A stretch of DNA of 64,000 bases from Leptolyngbya sp. CCY15150 (GCF_016888135.1 NZ_JACSWB010000147.1:1-64000); one strand, 5' to 3'; positions 1 to 8,413 are shown, counted from the first letter of the stretch. The notes: generated from the letters alone by a model not told the origin. Program-made: numbers and translations.

Positions 1-132
1 TATTGAGAACAGTGTCAATAGATTGGTTGAAAAAGCTCATTCTTTCGTTCAGGATTCGACAGATTGGGCAAGCTACTGGTCAAAATGAGAATTGCTGTCT
101 TTCACCTACAGCAATGATATGCGGACTCATAT

Positions 133-218
133 GTATAACGTTCCCGACCAGCGGCGGCAGATAGCCTTGAACTCAGCACCAGCAGATTTCGTTCGTCCGC
201 TGCCGTGAAGTGTTAGCC
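133..218 (-). other. attC-like recombination site ending the HEPN cassette
   Basis: Read on the minus strand, the 86 bp begin with an R''-like box GGCTAAC (218-212) and end with an R'-like box GTTATAC (139-133). Imperfect complementary arms lie inside: ACGGCAGCGG near the left end pairs with CCGCTGGTCGGG near the right end, leaving an unpaired base on one side. This is the form of an integron attC site. The stop codon of the HEPN-like gene (232-234) lies 13 bp before the R'' box, as is usual for the last gene of a cassette. R' departs from the GTTRRRY consensus at one position, so the call rests on structure and context. Confidence 0.7.
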
Positions 219-231
219 TGCGCAACACGCC

Positions 232-900
232 TCAACGTCTATCAGTTTTGCCTGATGGCATTAGCTTTTGTAGCACAGCTTCTGTTGTATCAACAAAAGT
301 TAACGTTGCCCCAATATGGTCATCTGATTGTTGTAGTGTTGGTTTTGTTTTAACAGCTATTTCATGACAATAAATATGTCGAGAGCGAAAGACGCTTTGT
401 ATATCCTCTATCAGATGCTTAGCTATATCTTCAAGAGGTTCAAACTCATCATATTCAATCTTTTTAATCAAATCAAAGAAATCATCGCCTATGATCTTTG
501 ACATGATTCTATTTATATCTTCTAAATTACTTATAGATGGAAGATGCGAGATAAACTCTCCAATTGATACCTTTTCGCTATCCAGTCTTATGATAGTTTC
601 TATGTCTAATTTAATATTCTCTAATTCCTTAACATTATCAATAAATGGTGACCCATAATCGATAAGATCTCTTATTGATGCGCGAAAATAACCTTCGATA
701 CAAGCCACGCTTCCAATAGAAATATATTTTAATAATTCTACTCTTATATCTCGGTCAATCTGTTTTTCTGACCTGAGAAAATCAAACGAAGTCATAATTA
801 GAGAATATCTCTTATGAAATTGCTCATGTCGAGTCGTTCGTCGAAGGGTACGAGAACGTTTCTCCAAGATCTCCTGAATATAATCACGCTTTTTAGCCAT
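232..900 (-). CDS. HEPN-like protein carried in an integron cassette
   Basis: A 222-residue soluble, mostly alpha-helical protein. Near residue 173 it carries R-H-I-Y-C-H, an R-x4-H motif like the active site of HEPN ribonucleases, within the context RSRHIYCHE. An upstream helix with SVACIEGYFRASIRDLID (about 63-80) resembles the first helix of HEPN families of the RiboL-PSP/MAE_28990 type. HEPN proteins are commonly RNases in toxin-antitoxin and phage-defence systems; that role here is inferred. The gene is AT-rich compared with the surrounding genome and reads leftward between two attC-like sites, so it is probably a mobile cassette gene. The cassette has about 150 bp of leader before the ATG. 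No cognate antitoxin gene is visible in the cassette. Confidence 0.6.
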   Translation of the reverse strand: MAKKRDYIQEILEKRSRTLRRTTRHEQFHKRYSLIMTSFDFLRSEKQIDRDIRVELLKYISIGSVACIEGYFRASIRDLIDYGSPFIDNVKELENIKLDIETIIRLDSEKVSIGEFISHLPSISNLEDINRIMSKIIGDDFFDLIKKIEYDEFEPLEDIAKHLIEDIQSVFRSRHIYCHEIAVKTKPTLQQSDDHIGATLTFVDTTEAVLQKLMPSGKTDRR

Positions 901-1042
901 TTAATTAGTTTCCATCAATTTACTAAATTGCCTATAACGATAAGCAGATACTCATAGCTATAGGTATAGATGAGGATCTAATTTGGAGACGCAGAAAGTA
1001 CACAGATAAGCCGCATGTATAGTTCGCACCAATAGCTCAACA

Positions 1043-1129
1043 GGCTAACGTTCTGGTTGAGCGGCTGTAAGTAACCTTTGCATCCACACCGAGATCTTGT
1101 AGAAGTCCGCTCCAACCAGGTTGTTATGC
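1043..1129 (-). other. attC recombination site ending the DUF4760 cassette
   Basis: On the minus strand the 87 bp run from R'' GCATAAC (1129-1123) to R' GTTAGCC (1049-1043). The inner arms CTGGTTGGAGCGG and CCGCTCAACCAG pair almost perfectly and leave one extra G unpaired on one strand. This matches the extrahelical-base feature by which integron integrases choose the bottom strand of attC. The TAA stop of the DUF4760-like gene (1126-1124) sits inside the R'' box, a well-known trait of integron cassettes. The crossover would fall after the G at 1049, which begins the next cassette. Confidence 0.85.
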
Positions 1130-1738
1130 CGCATTCTTCCACCGATGATACATTATTTCCAAATTTGAATATATGGAACCTCTTTGTGATTTTGCCCTCC
1201 TCTCATTGATCCAGAGTTCAAACAGCAAATAGTAATCCATGACAATACCTTGATAAAACTCACGAAGAACTTCCTCGTCTAAAAGTTTTTTGTTCGTCAA
1301 TATTGCTATTTCTTCAAAAAAGTTAAATGTATTGACTAATGCTGCTTCTTTGCCATTCCCAGTATTTAGAGCAACATTAAGGGCTTTGAGGCGCTCCTCT
1401 ACTGGGAGATTAGATAGTATTTTTGCAAGTTCAACAGTAACTGCTTTCGTCTCAGAAAAATCAGGAGAATTCCATCGCTCAGTTAGTTCAATTGCTCTAG
1501 TCAACTTTGAAAATTCGACATTTTGGGTTAAACCCTGAGCAATATAAACAACACTGATGACCGTTGCTGTAGAAGAAAGAACCGTGGCTGTAAAAGTTAG
1601 CAACTCTCGCTCATTCGGGAAACGCCAGAAAAGAGTTATTAAAACCACAGAAATAAATAGAGCAACAATACCAACCCAAACAACAACTCCAGCTTTGATA
1701 GCAGAGAAATCAATGGCTCTGTTTCTACGACTTTTCAT
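1124..1738 (-). CDS. DUF4760-like membrane protein carried in an integron cassette
   Basis: A 204-residue protein with two predicted membrane helices near the N-terminus (about residues 16-38 and 46-68), followed by a helical cytoplasmic domain. The C-terminal half (ERWNSPDF, NFFEEIAILTNKKLLDEE, then a final YSNLEIMYHRWK) has the pattern I associate with DUF4760 proteins. Their function is unknown to me. It is the first gene left of the integrase remnant, reads away from it, and its stop codon lies in the R'' box of the attC at 1043-1129. By position it would be the first cassette of the integron. The ATG at 1738 is the only reasonable start. Confidence 0.7.
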   Translation of the reverse strand: MKSRRNRAIDFSAIKAGVVVWVGIVALFISVVLITLFWRFPNERELLTFTATVLSSTATVISVVYIAQGLTQNVEFSKLTRAIELTERWNSPDFSETKAVTVELAKILSNLPVEERLKALNVALNTGNGKEAALVNTFNFFEEIAILTNKKLLDEEVLREFYQGIVMDYYLLFELWINERRAKSQRGSIYSNLEIMYHRWKNAA

Positions 1739-1796
1739 CTTGAAGCTAACCTAACAGCTACTGTTCTCTACCTTGACTACTTCAAGATTATGTCTT

Positions 1797-1819
1797 CACC
1801 AATAGCTTAATGGCAACTT
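1797..1819 (-). other. candidate attI junction or start of the first cassette
   Basis: The 23 bp at 1797-1819 closely match 1027-1049, the start of the second cassette. Both read CACCAATAGCT, then a variable few bases, then GGC(T)AAC. At 1043-1049 the GGCTAAC is the R' box of a good attC. By analogy GGCAAC at 1812-1817 may mark the attI/first-cassette junction, giving a first cassette of about 770 bp. The core GTTGCC is a poor match to GTTRRRY, so this is tentative. Confidence 0.35.
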
Positions 1820-1879
1820 GACCTTATATGCCAAGAGATAACTTTCATGCTACCGCCCTCACCGAAGACTTGCGGCATA

Positions 1880-2150
1880 ACTATTGTTTATACTGAACTT
1901 CCCCCCTCTGATCGGCATAACACCTCCCATAGGGATGATTAGCCAGACCACAACTGAATATCACCTCCTCCAGAGAGGATTAGGCTGAAAATTGTCTGTA
2001 TAACCACCCTACTTGGGGTGTTATACAGATCTTAATCAGTCTATACACCTATATAGGGGTGATTATGCCGATGAGATGCTTGATAACACCCCTATTAGGG
2101 TAGTTATGCATACCGAGATCCGTATAGTACGCTCATTTCAGGGTGTTATG
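1880..2150. repeat. array of palindromes spaced every 41-42 bp between integrase and cassettes
   Basis: At least five imperfect dyads are centred near 1929, 1971, 2012, 2053 and 2095, with degenerate copies near 1888 and 2137. The general form is TAAC-ACCC(C)-TAT-(G)GGGT-GTTA, often flanked by GC/TGC and GC bases. The best copy (1996-2027) has CTGTATAAC and GTTATACAG as outer arms. The dyads are about 23-33 bp long with 8-18 bp between them, and the period is close to four helical turns. Individual copies differ at many bases while keeping pairing. The ends (GCATAAC / GTTATGC) resemble attC R boxes, but the dyads are far too short to be ordinary attC sites. No CRISPR-like unique spacers are present. 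Confidence 0.75.
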
Positions 2151-2204
2151 CGGCTATCTTCAGACAATCTTCACGATCAGCCCAGGATCAACGCATGTAG
2201 TATT

Positions 2205-2220
2205 TAGTACATAAGTTCTA
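2205..2220 (+). promoter_or_regulatory. LexA (SOS) box upstream of the integrase remnant
   Basis: TAGTACATAAGTTCTA matches the cyanobacterial LexA-box consensus RGTACNNNDGTWCB (as I recall it) at every defined position (2206-2219). It ends 18 bp before the ATG of the integrase remnant and abuts the ribosome-binding region. Integron integrase genes are under LexA control in several bacteria, so the placement is biologically sensible. Confidence 0.65.
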
Positions 2221-2238
2221 TCTGGAGATTCCTGGCTT

Positions 2239-2433
2239 ATGATCGATCCTCGACCCAGAAAACTCTTGGATCAAGTCCGCGATGCGATTCGGCTGAAGCA
2301 TTACTCCTATCGAACAGAGCAGACCTATGTCGGTTGGATTCGGCGCTACATCATTTTTCACAACAAGACCCATCCCAAGGATATGGGTGCCCCTGAAGTT
2401 GAATCTGTTCTAACCTATCTGGCAGTCGATTGA
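2239..2433 (+). pseudogene. integron integrase (IntI-like), truncated N-terminal fragment
   Basis: The 64 codons give an N-terminal SAM-like core-binding domain typical of integron integrases. Visible parts are KLLDQVRDAIRLKHYS, YRTEQTYVGWIRRYIIFHN and GAPEVESVLTYLAVD. A full IntI has about 320 residues with a catalytic Arg-His-Arg-Tyr domain, which is missing. Homology appears to continue for about six codons after the TGA (QVSTST, compare the family's VAAST), so the TGA probably arose from a CGA codon. Beyond about 2451 the similarity ends, and queC starts at 2572, so the remainder was deleted. A GGAG lies about 11 bp before the ATG. The gene reads away from the cassettes, the normal layout of an integron. 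Confidence 0.85.
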
Positions 2434-2571
2434 CAAGTGTCTACATCAACATCGCCCCCCAACGCCACTCCCATAAGTTGAAGCAGATGCGCCGGTAGCT
2501 TGAACGATCGCCCTTGTCGGAACCCGTCTCCACGCGCTAGGCTACAAACGCTTATATGGAGTAATGCGATC

Positions 2572-3279
2572 GTGACAGCTCAACGTTCCCCCAAAGCCGT
2601 AGTGTTGCTTTCTGGCGGCTTAGATTCTGCCACCGCTGCCGCCCAAGCGATCGCCGATGGCTATGAAGCGATCGCCCTATCGTTTCAGTATGGACAACGG
2701 CATCAGCGAGAACTAGCGGCAGCTCTGCAAGTGGTGCGCCATCTCGGTATCCAGCAGCATTTTATGTTGGATGTGAACTTAGGGCAGTGGGGCGGTTCGT
2801 CGCTCACCGATGCGGCTATGGCCTTGCCTCAGGATGGAGTGCAGTCTGGGGTGATTCCGAATACCTACGTGCCGGGTCGGAATACGGTGTTTATTGCCCT
2901 GGCGCTGTCGTTGGCGGAGGCGCAGCAGGCGGAGGCAATTTATCTGGGGATTAATGCGGTAGATTATTCCGGCTATCCCGATTGTCGTCCAGATTATCTA
3001 GCGGCGTTTCAGCAGTTAGCTAATCTGTCGTCCAAGGTAGGATTAGAAGGTAAGGCTCCTCGGTTAGTGGCTCCCTTGGTGGAAGACAGTAAGGTGGATA
3101 TTGTACGGCGGGCGTTGGCGCTGGGGGTGCCGATTCACCAAACGTGGTCTTGCTATGAGGGGGGAGAGCAGCCCTGTGGACGCTGTGATTCCTGCCGAAT
3201 TCGCGATCGCGCTTTAATCGATGCGGGGCGTCCAGATTTGGCTAGTGCAGTAGGGCGATCGCAGATGTCGATGCGCTAG
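2572..3279 (+). CDS. queC: 7-cyano-7-deazaguanine synthase
   Basis: QueC converts 7-carboxy-7-deazaguanine to preQ0 with ATP and ammonia, in queuosine synthesis for tRNA. The N-terminus holds the PP-loop [13 protein letters not shown], and the C-terminus has the zinc-binding cysteines [15 protein letters not shown]. The start is placed at GTG 2572 (protein of 235 residues beginning [16 protein letters not shown]). A GGAG lies ten bases upstream, and the longer reading frame adds residues unlike the family. The 3' end overlaps the convergent GTPase gene by 4 bp. The gene stands directly downstream of the broken integrase. Confidence 0.93.
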   Translation: MTAQRSPKAVVLLSGGLDSATAAAQAIADGYEAIALSFQYGQRHQRELAAALQVVRHLGIQQHFMLDVNLGQWGGSSLTDAAMALPQDGVQSGVIPNTYVPGRNTVFIALALSLAEAQQAEAIYLGINAVDYSGYPDCRPDYLAAFQQLANLSSKVGLEGKAPRLVAPLVEDSKVDIVRRALALGVPIHQTWSCYEGGEQPCGRCDSCRIRDRALIDAGRPDLASAVGRSQMSMR

Positions 3280-4808
3280 GACAGATTGGTGGGGTCATCG
3301 GTGGGGGATGGGACTAGGTTATCTAGGTGAGCGATCGCATCTTGTACGAAAGCCTGCATGAAGCGATCGCGCCGATGGAGCTGAAACTGCTGTTGCACCA
3401 CGTCGGTCATGCCGCCATCGCCCCAGTCTTGTCCCTGTTGGAAATAGGTAATAAAGCTATAGCCAGCGATACGGGTAAGATAGGCGGCGGTGGCTCCCTG
3501 CACGGCCCGCCCCACCAGGAAGGTGGCCACGTTGGTTTGCAGCGCCACGGACAGTAGCTCGATGGCTCCCTTGAGGATACCCAGCCCCGCCAAGGTTTTC
3601 ACCAACGCCAGCGCCAGCGCCTTCCCCGACTCTAGGTCTAGGTCGCAGCCATAGACTTGCCCGAGGTCAACAATCATCTTGGCATTGACCGCCGCTGCAG
3701 CCACCAGGTCTACCCCCGGCAAGGGCGTAGCGGCAATCACGCCGGCCCCAATCCATTGATAGCGATCAACAATAGCTTCGGCCCGCTGGCGACGTTCTTG
3801 GTTCAGCCACTGGCGGGTCTCGTCGCTGAGCCGTTGGGACTGCAGCAAAATGTTGTCGGCAATTAAATCTTCGCCGTCGTTGCGAAGGATGGTGGCTAGG
3901 CGCTGCATCAAGGGCTCTAGCATGGGTTCGGGCGTCACCCATTCGCCAGTGTTGAGGCGTACAGGCCGCGGCTGGGCAGCGATCGCCACGATATCCTCTG
4001 GAGCTATCTGGTCGGCCAGTCGTTGCTGGATCTGCTGAAGCAGGGTGGCGAGGTCAGATTCTGGGTACAGATCAAGTTTGTTGAACACCAACACCAAGCG
4101 CTTGCCCATCTCTAGGAGCGATCGCACGACGGCATATTCCGACTGCCGCAGGTCATTGTCCACGACAAACAGTAATAGGTCTGCTTCGGCAGCTAATTGG
4201 CGCACCTGTTGCTCCCGTTGGGTACCCATGACGCCCGTTTCGGCAAGCCCCGGCGTGTCGGTCAACTGCAGACGCCGCTGCAGGCCCCGCAGGCGCAGGC
4301 CATAGGTTTGATTATCCACCGTGGTGCCGATGGGCGCAGCCATCTGCCCGCCCACGCGGCCAATGAGACCGTTCACCAGCGATGTTTTGCCCGCCGACCC
4401 AGTGCCAAACACCACCATATGCAGCGATCGCCCTTCTAGATCCTGGCCAATAGCCTGGGAGCGATCGCGCAACACTTGACGGGTAACCTCGTCCTGCACC
4501 TGTTCCACCTGCTGCTGTACCCCAGCCAGAACGGCTTGGGCTGCAGATGCTTTGTTCGTAGGAGCCACGGGTGGTCGCTTGACCCGCTTGCGTTGGCTTG
4601 CCTGCCACCAGCGCCATAGGGGATAGATCAGCAGAGCGATCGCCCCCAGCAACAATCCCAGGACGAGCACCAGGAATAGGTTGGCCAACAGGGGAGACAG
4701 TAGGGCCAGATCGGCATACAGACCAGCGACACTAGCCAGCGCAATCAGGATCGCCCCTAATGCCAGGACGATCAGACCGATCTGGATACTCCACGGAAGG
4801 CGAGACAT
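3276..4808 (-). CDS. membrane-associated GTPase with DUF697 domain
   Basis: A 510-residue protein. Two hydrophobic segments (about 8-31 and 38-65) are followed by a basic/coiled stretch and then a GTPase domain. G1 is GTGSAGKT (135-142), G3 is DTPG (184-187) and G4 is NKLD (243-246). The C-terminal third ([19 protein letters not shown] and following hydrophobic helices) is the DUF697 region seen in YcjF-like and cyanobacterial Era-like GTPases. It probably works at the inner face of the plasma or thylakoid membrane; substrate and partner are unknown. It is transcribed alone, convergent with queC. Confidence 0.85.
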   Translation of the reverse strand: MSRLPWSIQIGLIVLALGAILIALASVAGLYADLALLSPLLANLFLVLVLGLLLGAIALLIYPLWRWWQASQRKRVKRPPVAPTNKASAAQAVLAGVQQQVEQVQDEVTRQVLRDRSQAIGQDLEGRSLHMVVFGTGSAGKTSLVNGLIGRVGGQMAAPIGTTVDNQTYGLRLRGLQRRLQLTDTPGLAETGVMGTQREQQVRQLAAEADLLLFVVDNDLRQSEYAVVRSLLEMGKRLVLVFNKLDLYPESDLATLLQQIQQRLADQIAPEDIVAIAAQPRPVRLNTGEWVTPEPMLEPLMQRLATILRNDGEDLIADNILLQSQRLSDETRQWLNQERRQRAEAIVDRYQWIGAGVIAATPLPGVDLVAAAAVNAKMIVDLGQVYGCDLDLESGKALALALVKTLAGLGILKGAIELLSVALQTNVATFLVGRAVQGATAAYLTRIAGYSFITYFQQGQDWGDGGMTDVVQQQFQLHRRDRFMQAFVQDAIAHLDNLVPSPTDDPTNLS

Positions 4809-4960
4809 GGATGCTAACCTAGCGGACAGTGAGTCTGTGGCGGCAACAAAAAACGTCGGACGCCCACGTATCTCCCAAGCAGATGCTGTGCGATGGCTTC
4901 CGACATTTCATGAAGTGCAAACTCTAGTTTAAGACAGAGATCACATGTCGCGTTCAGGGA

Positions 4961-5248
4961 TTAGCCTGCGCGCATTCCACCTCGGCGGTTGCCGCCTCCG
5001 CTGTTCTCTCTGGGTTTTGCCTTATTCACCCGTAGCTCACGGCCGAGCCACTCTGCGCCATCTAACTCTGCAATGACAGTGTCTTCCACAGAATCTTCTT
5101 TCATCTCGATGAAAGCAAATCCACGCTTCCTGCCTGTTTCACGGTCAGTGGGAAGGCTGATGCGAGAAACCTCGCCATATTCAGCAAATACTTCTTGCAG
5201 GTCTTCTTCGGTTGCCTGAAAAGACAGGTTGCCAACGTAAATAGTCAC
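4961..5248 (-). CDS. RRM RNA-binding protein (cyanobacterial Rbp type)
   Basis: A single RNA-recognition motif of 95 residues. RNP2 is IYVGNL near the N-terminus and RNP1 is KRGFAFIEM in the middle. A short Gly/Arg tail (SGGGNRRGGMRAG) follows. Cyanobacterial Rbp proteins bind RNA; many are cold-induced and some localise mRNAs to thylakoids. The start is the GTG at 5248, with GGAGAGG a few bases upstream; a TTG 12 bases earlier would precede any usable ribosome site. The gene is monocistronic with a long divergent intergenic region upstream, in keeping with the long leaders of this family. Confidence 0.92.
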   Translation of the reverse strand: MTIYVGNLSFQATEEDLQEVFAEYGEVSRISLPTDRETGRKRGFAFIEMKEDSVEDTVIAELDGAEWLGRELRVNKAKPRENSGGGNRRGGMRAG

Positions 5249-5838
5249 GATCCTCTCCAAACCAAATCAGTACATCTACAATTCGGAGAGAACATAAGGA
5301 CTGCGTATCACAATTCTCGCTCTGCTGCCGAACCTTTCTTGCGTGCAATCATATCCTATCTACGCAGAAATGGCAGTAGAGTTTTTGTTAAATTTTTGAA
5401 ACATTCACAAAAACGTCGCCGTACCAAGCATTACGGTCGCGTCATGGGGTGAATTGGAAGCGTTTGAGGAGACAACCACAACAGGTGATACAGCGCACCG
5501 CGTTATGTAACGTAGATTTCATTGTAGCAGCACATGTAGAGCGACTCCGAATTCTGCTGGGCCAGATATGGAGGTCTTAACCTATTTTTCATCTTTTGGG
5601 CGATCGCCTCAGCCGGAAGCGATCGCTAGAATCATCACTGGAATAGGTGTCTAGTTGTATCATTCTCTATCCTTTTATGAACGGCTCCATGGTTTTGTAA
5701 CGTGCCTAACCATATCTCTCGCTAACCCCTGCAAAATTCAGACTAGCGTTGGGCTGAGGCTCTGGTGTCAGGATGGGTGCGATCGCCGATCGGCTCCAAG
5801 CATGGCAAAGGCTACGGGATTAAAACAAGGAGTTGTCG
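5249..5838. other. gene-free divergent region between the RRM gene and dihydropyrimidinase
   Basis: About 590 bp hold the leaders and promoters of the two divergent genes. I see HIP1 octamers near 5599 and 5621 and no convincing ORF. The part near the RRM gene would be its leader. Confidence 0.5.
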
Positions 5839-7251
5839 ATGAGCCAAGTGGTGATTCAGGGTGGACGGATTGTAACGGCGGTGGATGACTACGTTGCCGA
5901 TATTTTGGTGGAGAATGGCAAGGTCGAGGCGATCGCTCGCCACTTGGACGTACCGGGGGCTGTGTGTCATGACGCGACCGGGATGCTGGTGATTCCGGGG
6001 GGTATTGACGTCCATACCCATATGGAAGGCCCCCAGGGGCCAGCGATGAACTGTGATACCTATGAGTCGGGTACCTATGCGGCGGCTTTTGGCGGTACAA
6101 CGACAATCGTTGACTTTGCCTATCAAGGTCGGGGAGAAAGCGCTAAGCATACGCTGGATGAACGCCTGGCCTTGGCAGAGCCTCAGGTCTGTATCGACTA
6201 CAGCTTCCACATGGTGCTCACGGATATTAATCCGGATGTGTTGGCAGAGTTGCCGGATTTGATTAACCAGGATGGGATATCCAGCATCAAAATGTACATG
6301 GCCTATCCCGGCACCTTGATGGTGAGTGATGCAGACATTTTTCGCACCATGCGCGCCGTAGGAGACCATGGCGGTATGGTGAATCTCCATGCTGAGAACG
6401 GCCAGGTGATTCAGGTGTTGATTGATGAGGCGTTGGCCCAGGGCAATACGTCACCGAAGTACCATGCCCTCACCCGCCCCCGGATCATGGAAGCGGAGGC
6501 TACCCATCGGGCGATCCGCATCGCTGAATTGGCGGAGATTCCGGTGTATATCGTACATCTCTCTGCTCCAGAAGCCCTGGCGGCGGTGGTGGAGGCCCGC
6601 GATCGCGGCATTGAGGCGTTTGCCGAAACCTGTCCCCACTATTTGTTTCTCCACAGCGATGAGTATGAACGTCCTGGCTTTGATGCAGCTCAGTATGTGA
6701 TGACGCCGCCGCTGCGGGATCATCATTGCCACCATGATCTATGGCGAGGGTTGCGGTTTGATGATCTGCAACTGGTGGCCACGGATCACTGTCCGTTTTG
6801 CATGAATGAACAGCCTCTGGGCGTACGCTTTTCCAAACAATTGGGCCGCGACAATTTCAACAAGATTCCCAATGGGGCTCCTGGAGTGGAAGATCGTTTG
6901 GTGCTGCTCTATGACGGCGGTGTGCGCACGGGCAAAATTTCCCTGAATCGCTTTGTGCAGCTCACGGCCACGGCCCCTGCCAAGATGTTTGGCCTGTTTC
7001 CCCGCAAGGGCACGATCGCGGTGGGCAGTGATGCCGACTTGGTGATCTTTGATCCAGAGGAACAGCATGTGATTAGCGCCAGCTCCCACCATTCGCGGGT
7101 GGACTATTCCATGTTTGAAGGGCGGCAGGTGACCGGCAAGGTGAAGAAGGTGTTTGTGCGAGGACGGCTGCTGGTGGATGGCGATCGCTGGTGTGGGGAA
7201 GCGGGCTATGGCACCTTCCAAAAGCGAGCGGCCTCGGGACGGATTCTGTGA
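5839..7251 (+). CDS. dihydropyrimidinase / D-hydantoinase
   Basis: A 470-residue cyclic amidohydrolase that opens dihydropyrimidine or hydantoin rings. The metal ligands of the family are in place: H59 and H61 (DVHTH), the carboxylated-lysine site K151 (SSIKMYMAY), H184 (NLHAENG), H240 (YIVHLSA) and D316 (ATDHCPF). The ATG at 5839 is chosen because AAGGAG ends six bases before it; a TTG at 5833 overlaps that site. Cyanobacterial members may act in pyrimidine degradation. Neither dihydropyrimidine dehydrogenase nor beta-ureidopropionase lies nearby, so the true substrate cannot be fixed from context. Confidence 0.9.
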   Translation: MSQVVIQGGRIVTAVDDYVADILVENGKVEAIARHLDVPGAVCHDATGMLVIPGGIDVHTHMEGPQGPAMNCDTYESGTYAAAFGGTTTIVDFAYQGRGESAKHTLDERLALAEPQVCIDYSFHMVLTDINPDVLAELPDLINQDGISSIKMYMAYPGTLMVSDADIFRTMRAVGDHGGMVNLHAENGQVIQVLIDEALAQGNTSPKYHALTRPRIMEAEATHRAIRIAELAEIPVYIVHLSAPEALAAVVEARDRGIEAFAETCPHYLFLHSDEYERPGFDAAQYVMTPPLRDHHCHHDLWRGLRFDDLQLVATDHCPFCMNEQPLGVRFSKQLGRDNFNKIPNGAPGVEDRLVLLYDGGVRTGKISLNRFVQLTATAPAKMFGLFPRKGTIAVGSDADLVIFDPEEQHVISASSHHSRVDYSMFEGRQVTGKVKKVFVRGRLLVDGDRWCGEAGYGTFQKRAASGRIL

Positions 7252-7483
7252 TTTCTGTAGCGATCCTGGAGCCCCCTGAAACCTGAGAACGGCATTTGCA
7301 GTCATGACCCTTAGGAATGTGAGTCCTGAGAAGCAGGGGCGATCGCTCCCCATCGAGGGCGATCGCCGCTACCATCAGTGTCATAGCAATCCGTTATCCT
7401 GCCCATGCCTAGCCCAATGAGCTGGGTCTATTCATCCTCTGGATAGCAGGAAAAGTCTTGATGAGCCGTTACTAAAGAATCCT

Positions 7484-8413
7484 ATGGCAGCCACAGCGTC
7501 GTTTCGTTCCCTTGGGTCTTATCTCAAGCGCCTGTCCAAACCCCTGATCGTCGGCAGTATGGCGATCGCCCTCAGTTTGGGCGCATCTCCGGCTTGGGCT
7601 GGAGACCCCTTCCGCACCAGTGACCCTCGCAGCATTGGCGATCAAACCGAAGCAGCCTTCCGCGCCATGTTTGAGCAGGGTAATTATGTAGAAGCCGGTC
7701 GCTTACTAGAATCTGCTGAAGACGATGAACCCATGGCCCATGCCATGGTGGCTTCCCTGGCCTACCTAGAAGAGGATTGGGATACCATGGGCAGCCGTGC
7801 TACCCTCACCCGTGAGGCGGCGGAAGCTTTGGTGGAGACAGATCCTTTACGGGGCAATCTCTATATGGCCGTGGGGCATTTCATGGAAGGAGCCCATGTG
7901 ATTATGACCCAAGGCACCCTGCGGGGCTCACCCACAGCTTTGATGAAACTACAGAATGTTTTTAGCCACATCAATGCGGCTGAAGCAATTGATGCCACCG
8001 ATCCAGAATTGAACCTGGTCAAAGGGTTTATGGACTTGATGATTGCGGTGAACCTGCCCTTTGCTGATCCAGAAGATGCCATTAGCCGCCTAGAAAACTA
8101 CGCTGCGCCGCCCTACGTAGCCCAGCGCGGCATTGCGGTGGCCTGTCGTGATTTGGATGACCATGGCTGCGCTACGACCGCCATTGATCGAGCGATCGCT
8201 GCGGCTCCCAATAATCCAGACTTGTACTATCTCAAGGCGCAAATTTTAGTGCAGCAAGGGGATGAAGCGGCCAGCCTTGAGTTTTTCGACCTGGCCCTGG
8301 AGAGCCGCGATAATTTCCCCACGGCCCTCGGCAACCAAATTGCCTGGGAGCGTTGTCGTACCAATAATCGGGTGACGGACGGTAATCAAAATTGCGATCG
8401 CCTACGTCGCTAA
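7484..8413 (+). CDS. exported TPR-repeat protein (Sll0314-like)
   Basis: A 309-residue protein with an N-terminal signal peptide: basic start, hydrophobic stretch LIVGSMAIALSLGA, and a likely cleavage after SPAWA near residue 39. The rest is alpha-helical with tetratricopeptide-like repeats. The clearest is in the C-terminal third (AIDRAIAAAPNNPDLYYLKA and the following EFFDLALESRDNFP). It resembles periplasmic cyanobacterial proteins of the Sll0314 type, whose function I do not know. It stands alone between dihydropyrimidinase and the convergent recR. Confidence 0.8.
   Translation: MAATASFRSLGSYLKRLSKPLIVGSMAIALSLGASPAWAGDPFRTSDPRSIGDQTEAAFRAMFEQGNYVEAGRLLESAEDDEPMAHAMVASLAYLEEDWDTMGSRATLTREAAEALVETDPLRGNLYMAVGHFMEGAHVIMTQGTLRGSPTALMKLQNVFSHINAAEAIDATDPELNLVKGFMDLMIAVNLPFADPEDAISRLENYAAPPYVAQRGIAVACRDLDDHGCATTAIDRAIAAAPNNPDLYYLKAQILVQQGDEAASLEFFDLALESRDNFPTALGNQIAWERCRTNNRVTDGNQNCDRLRR

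Noticed and set aside
2-88. 29-codon open frame at the left edge, plus strand, ending TGA at 88
   Set aside because: It is too short to tell from chance and reads against the cassette direction; the left edge hides its start.
1880-2150. CRISPR array reading of the palindromes
   Set aside because: The period is 41-42 bp with 8-18 bp gaps, the dyads diverge in sequence, and there are no unique spacers or cas genes.
2013-2207. 64-codon frame across the palindrome array
   Set aside because: It runs through the repeated dyads, with no ribosome site and no family pattern.
6411-7384. Long open frames opposite dihydropyrimidinase
   Set aside because: They mirror a GC-rich coding gene with intact catalytic residues and have no pattern of their own.
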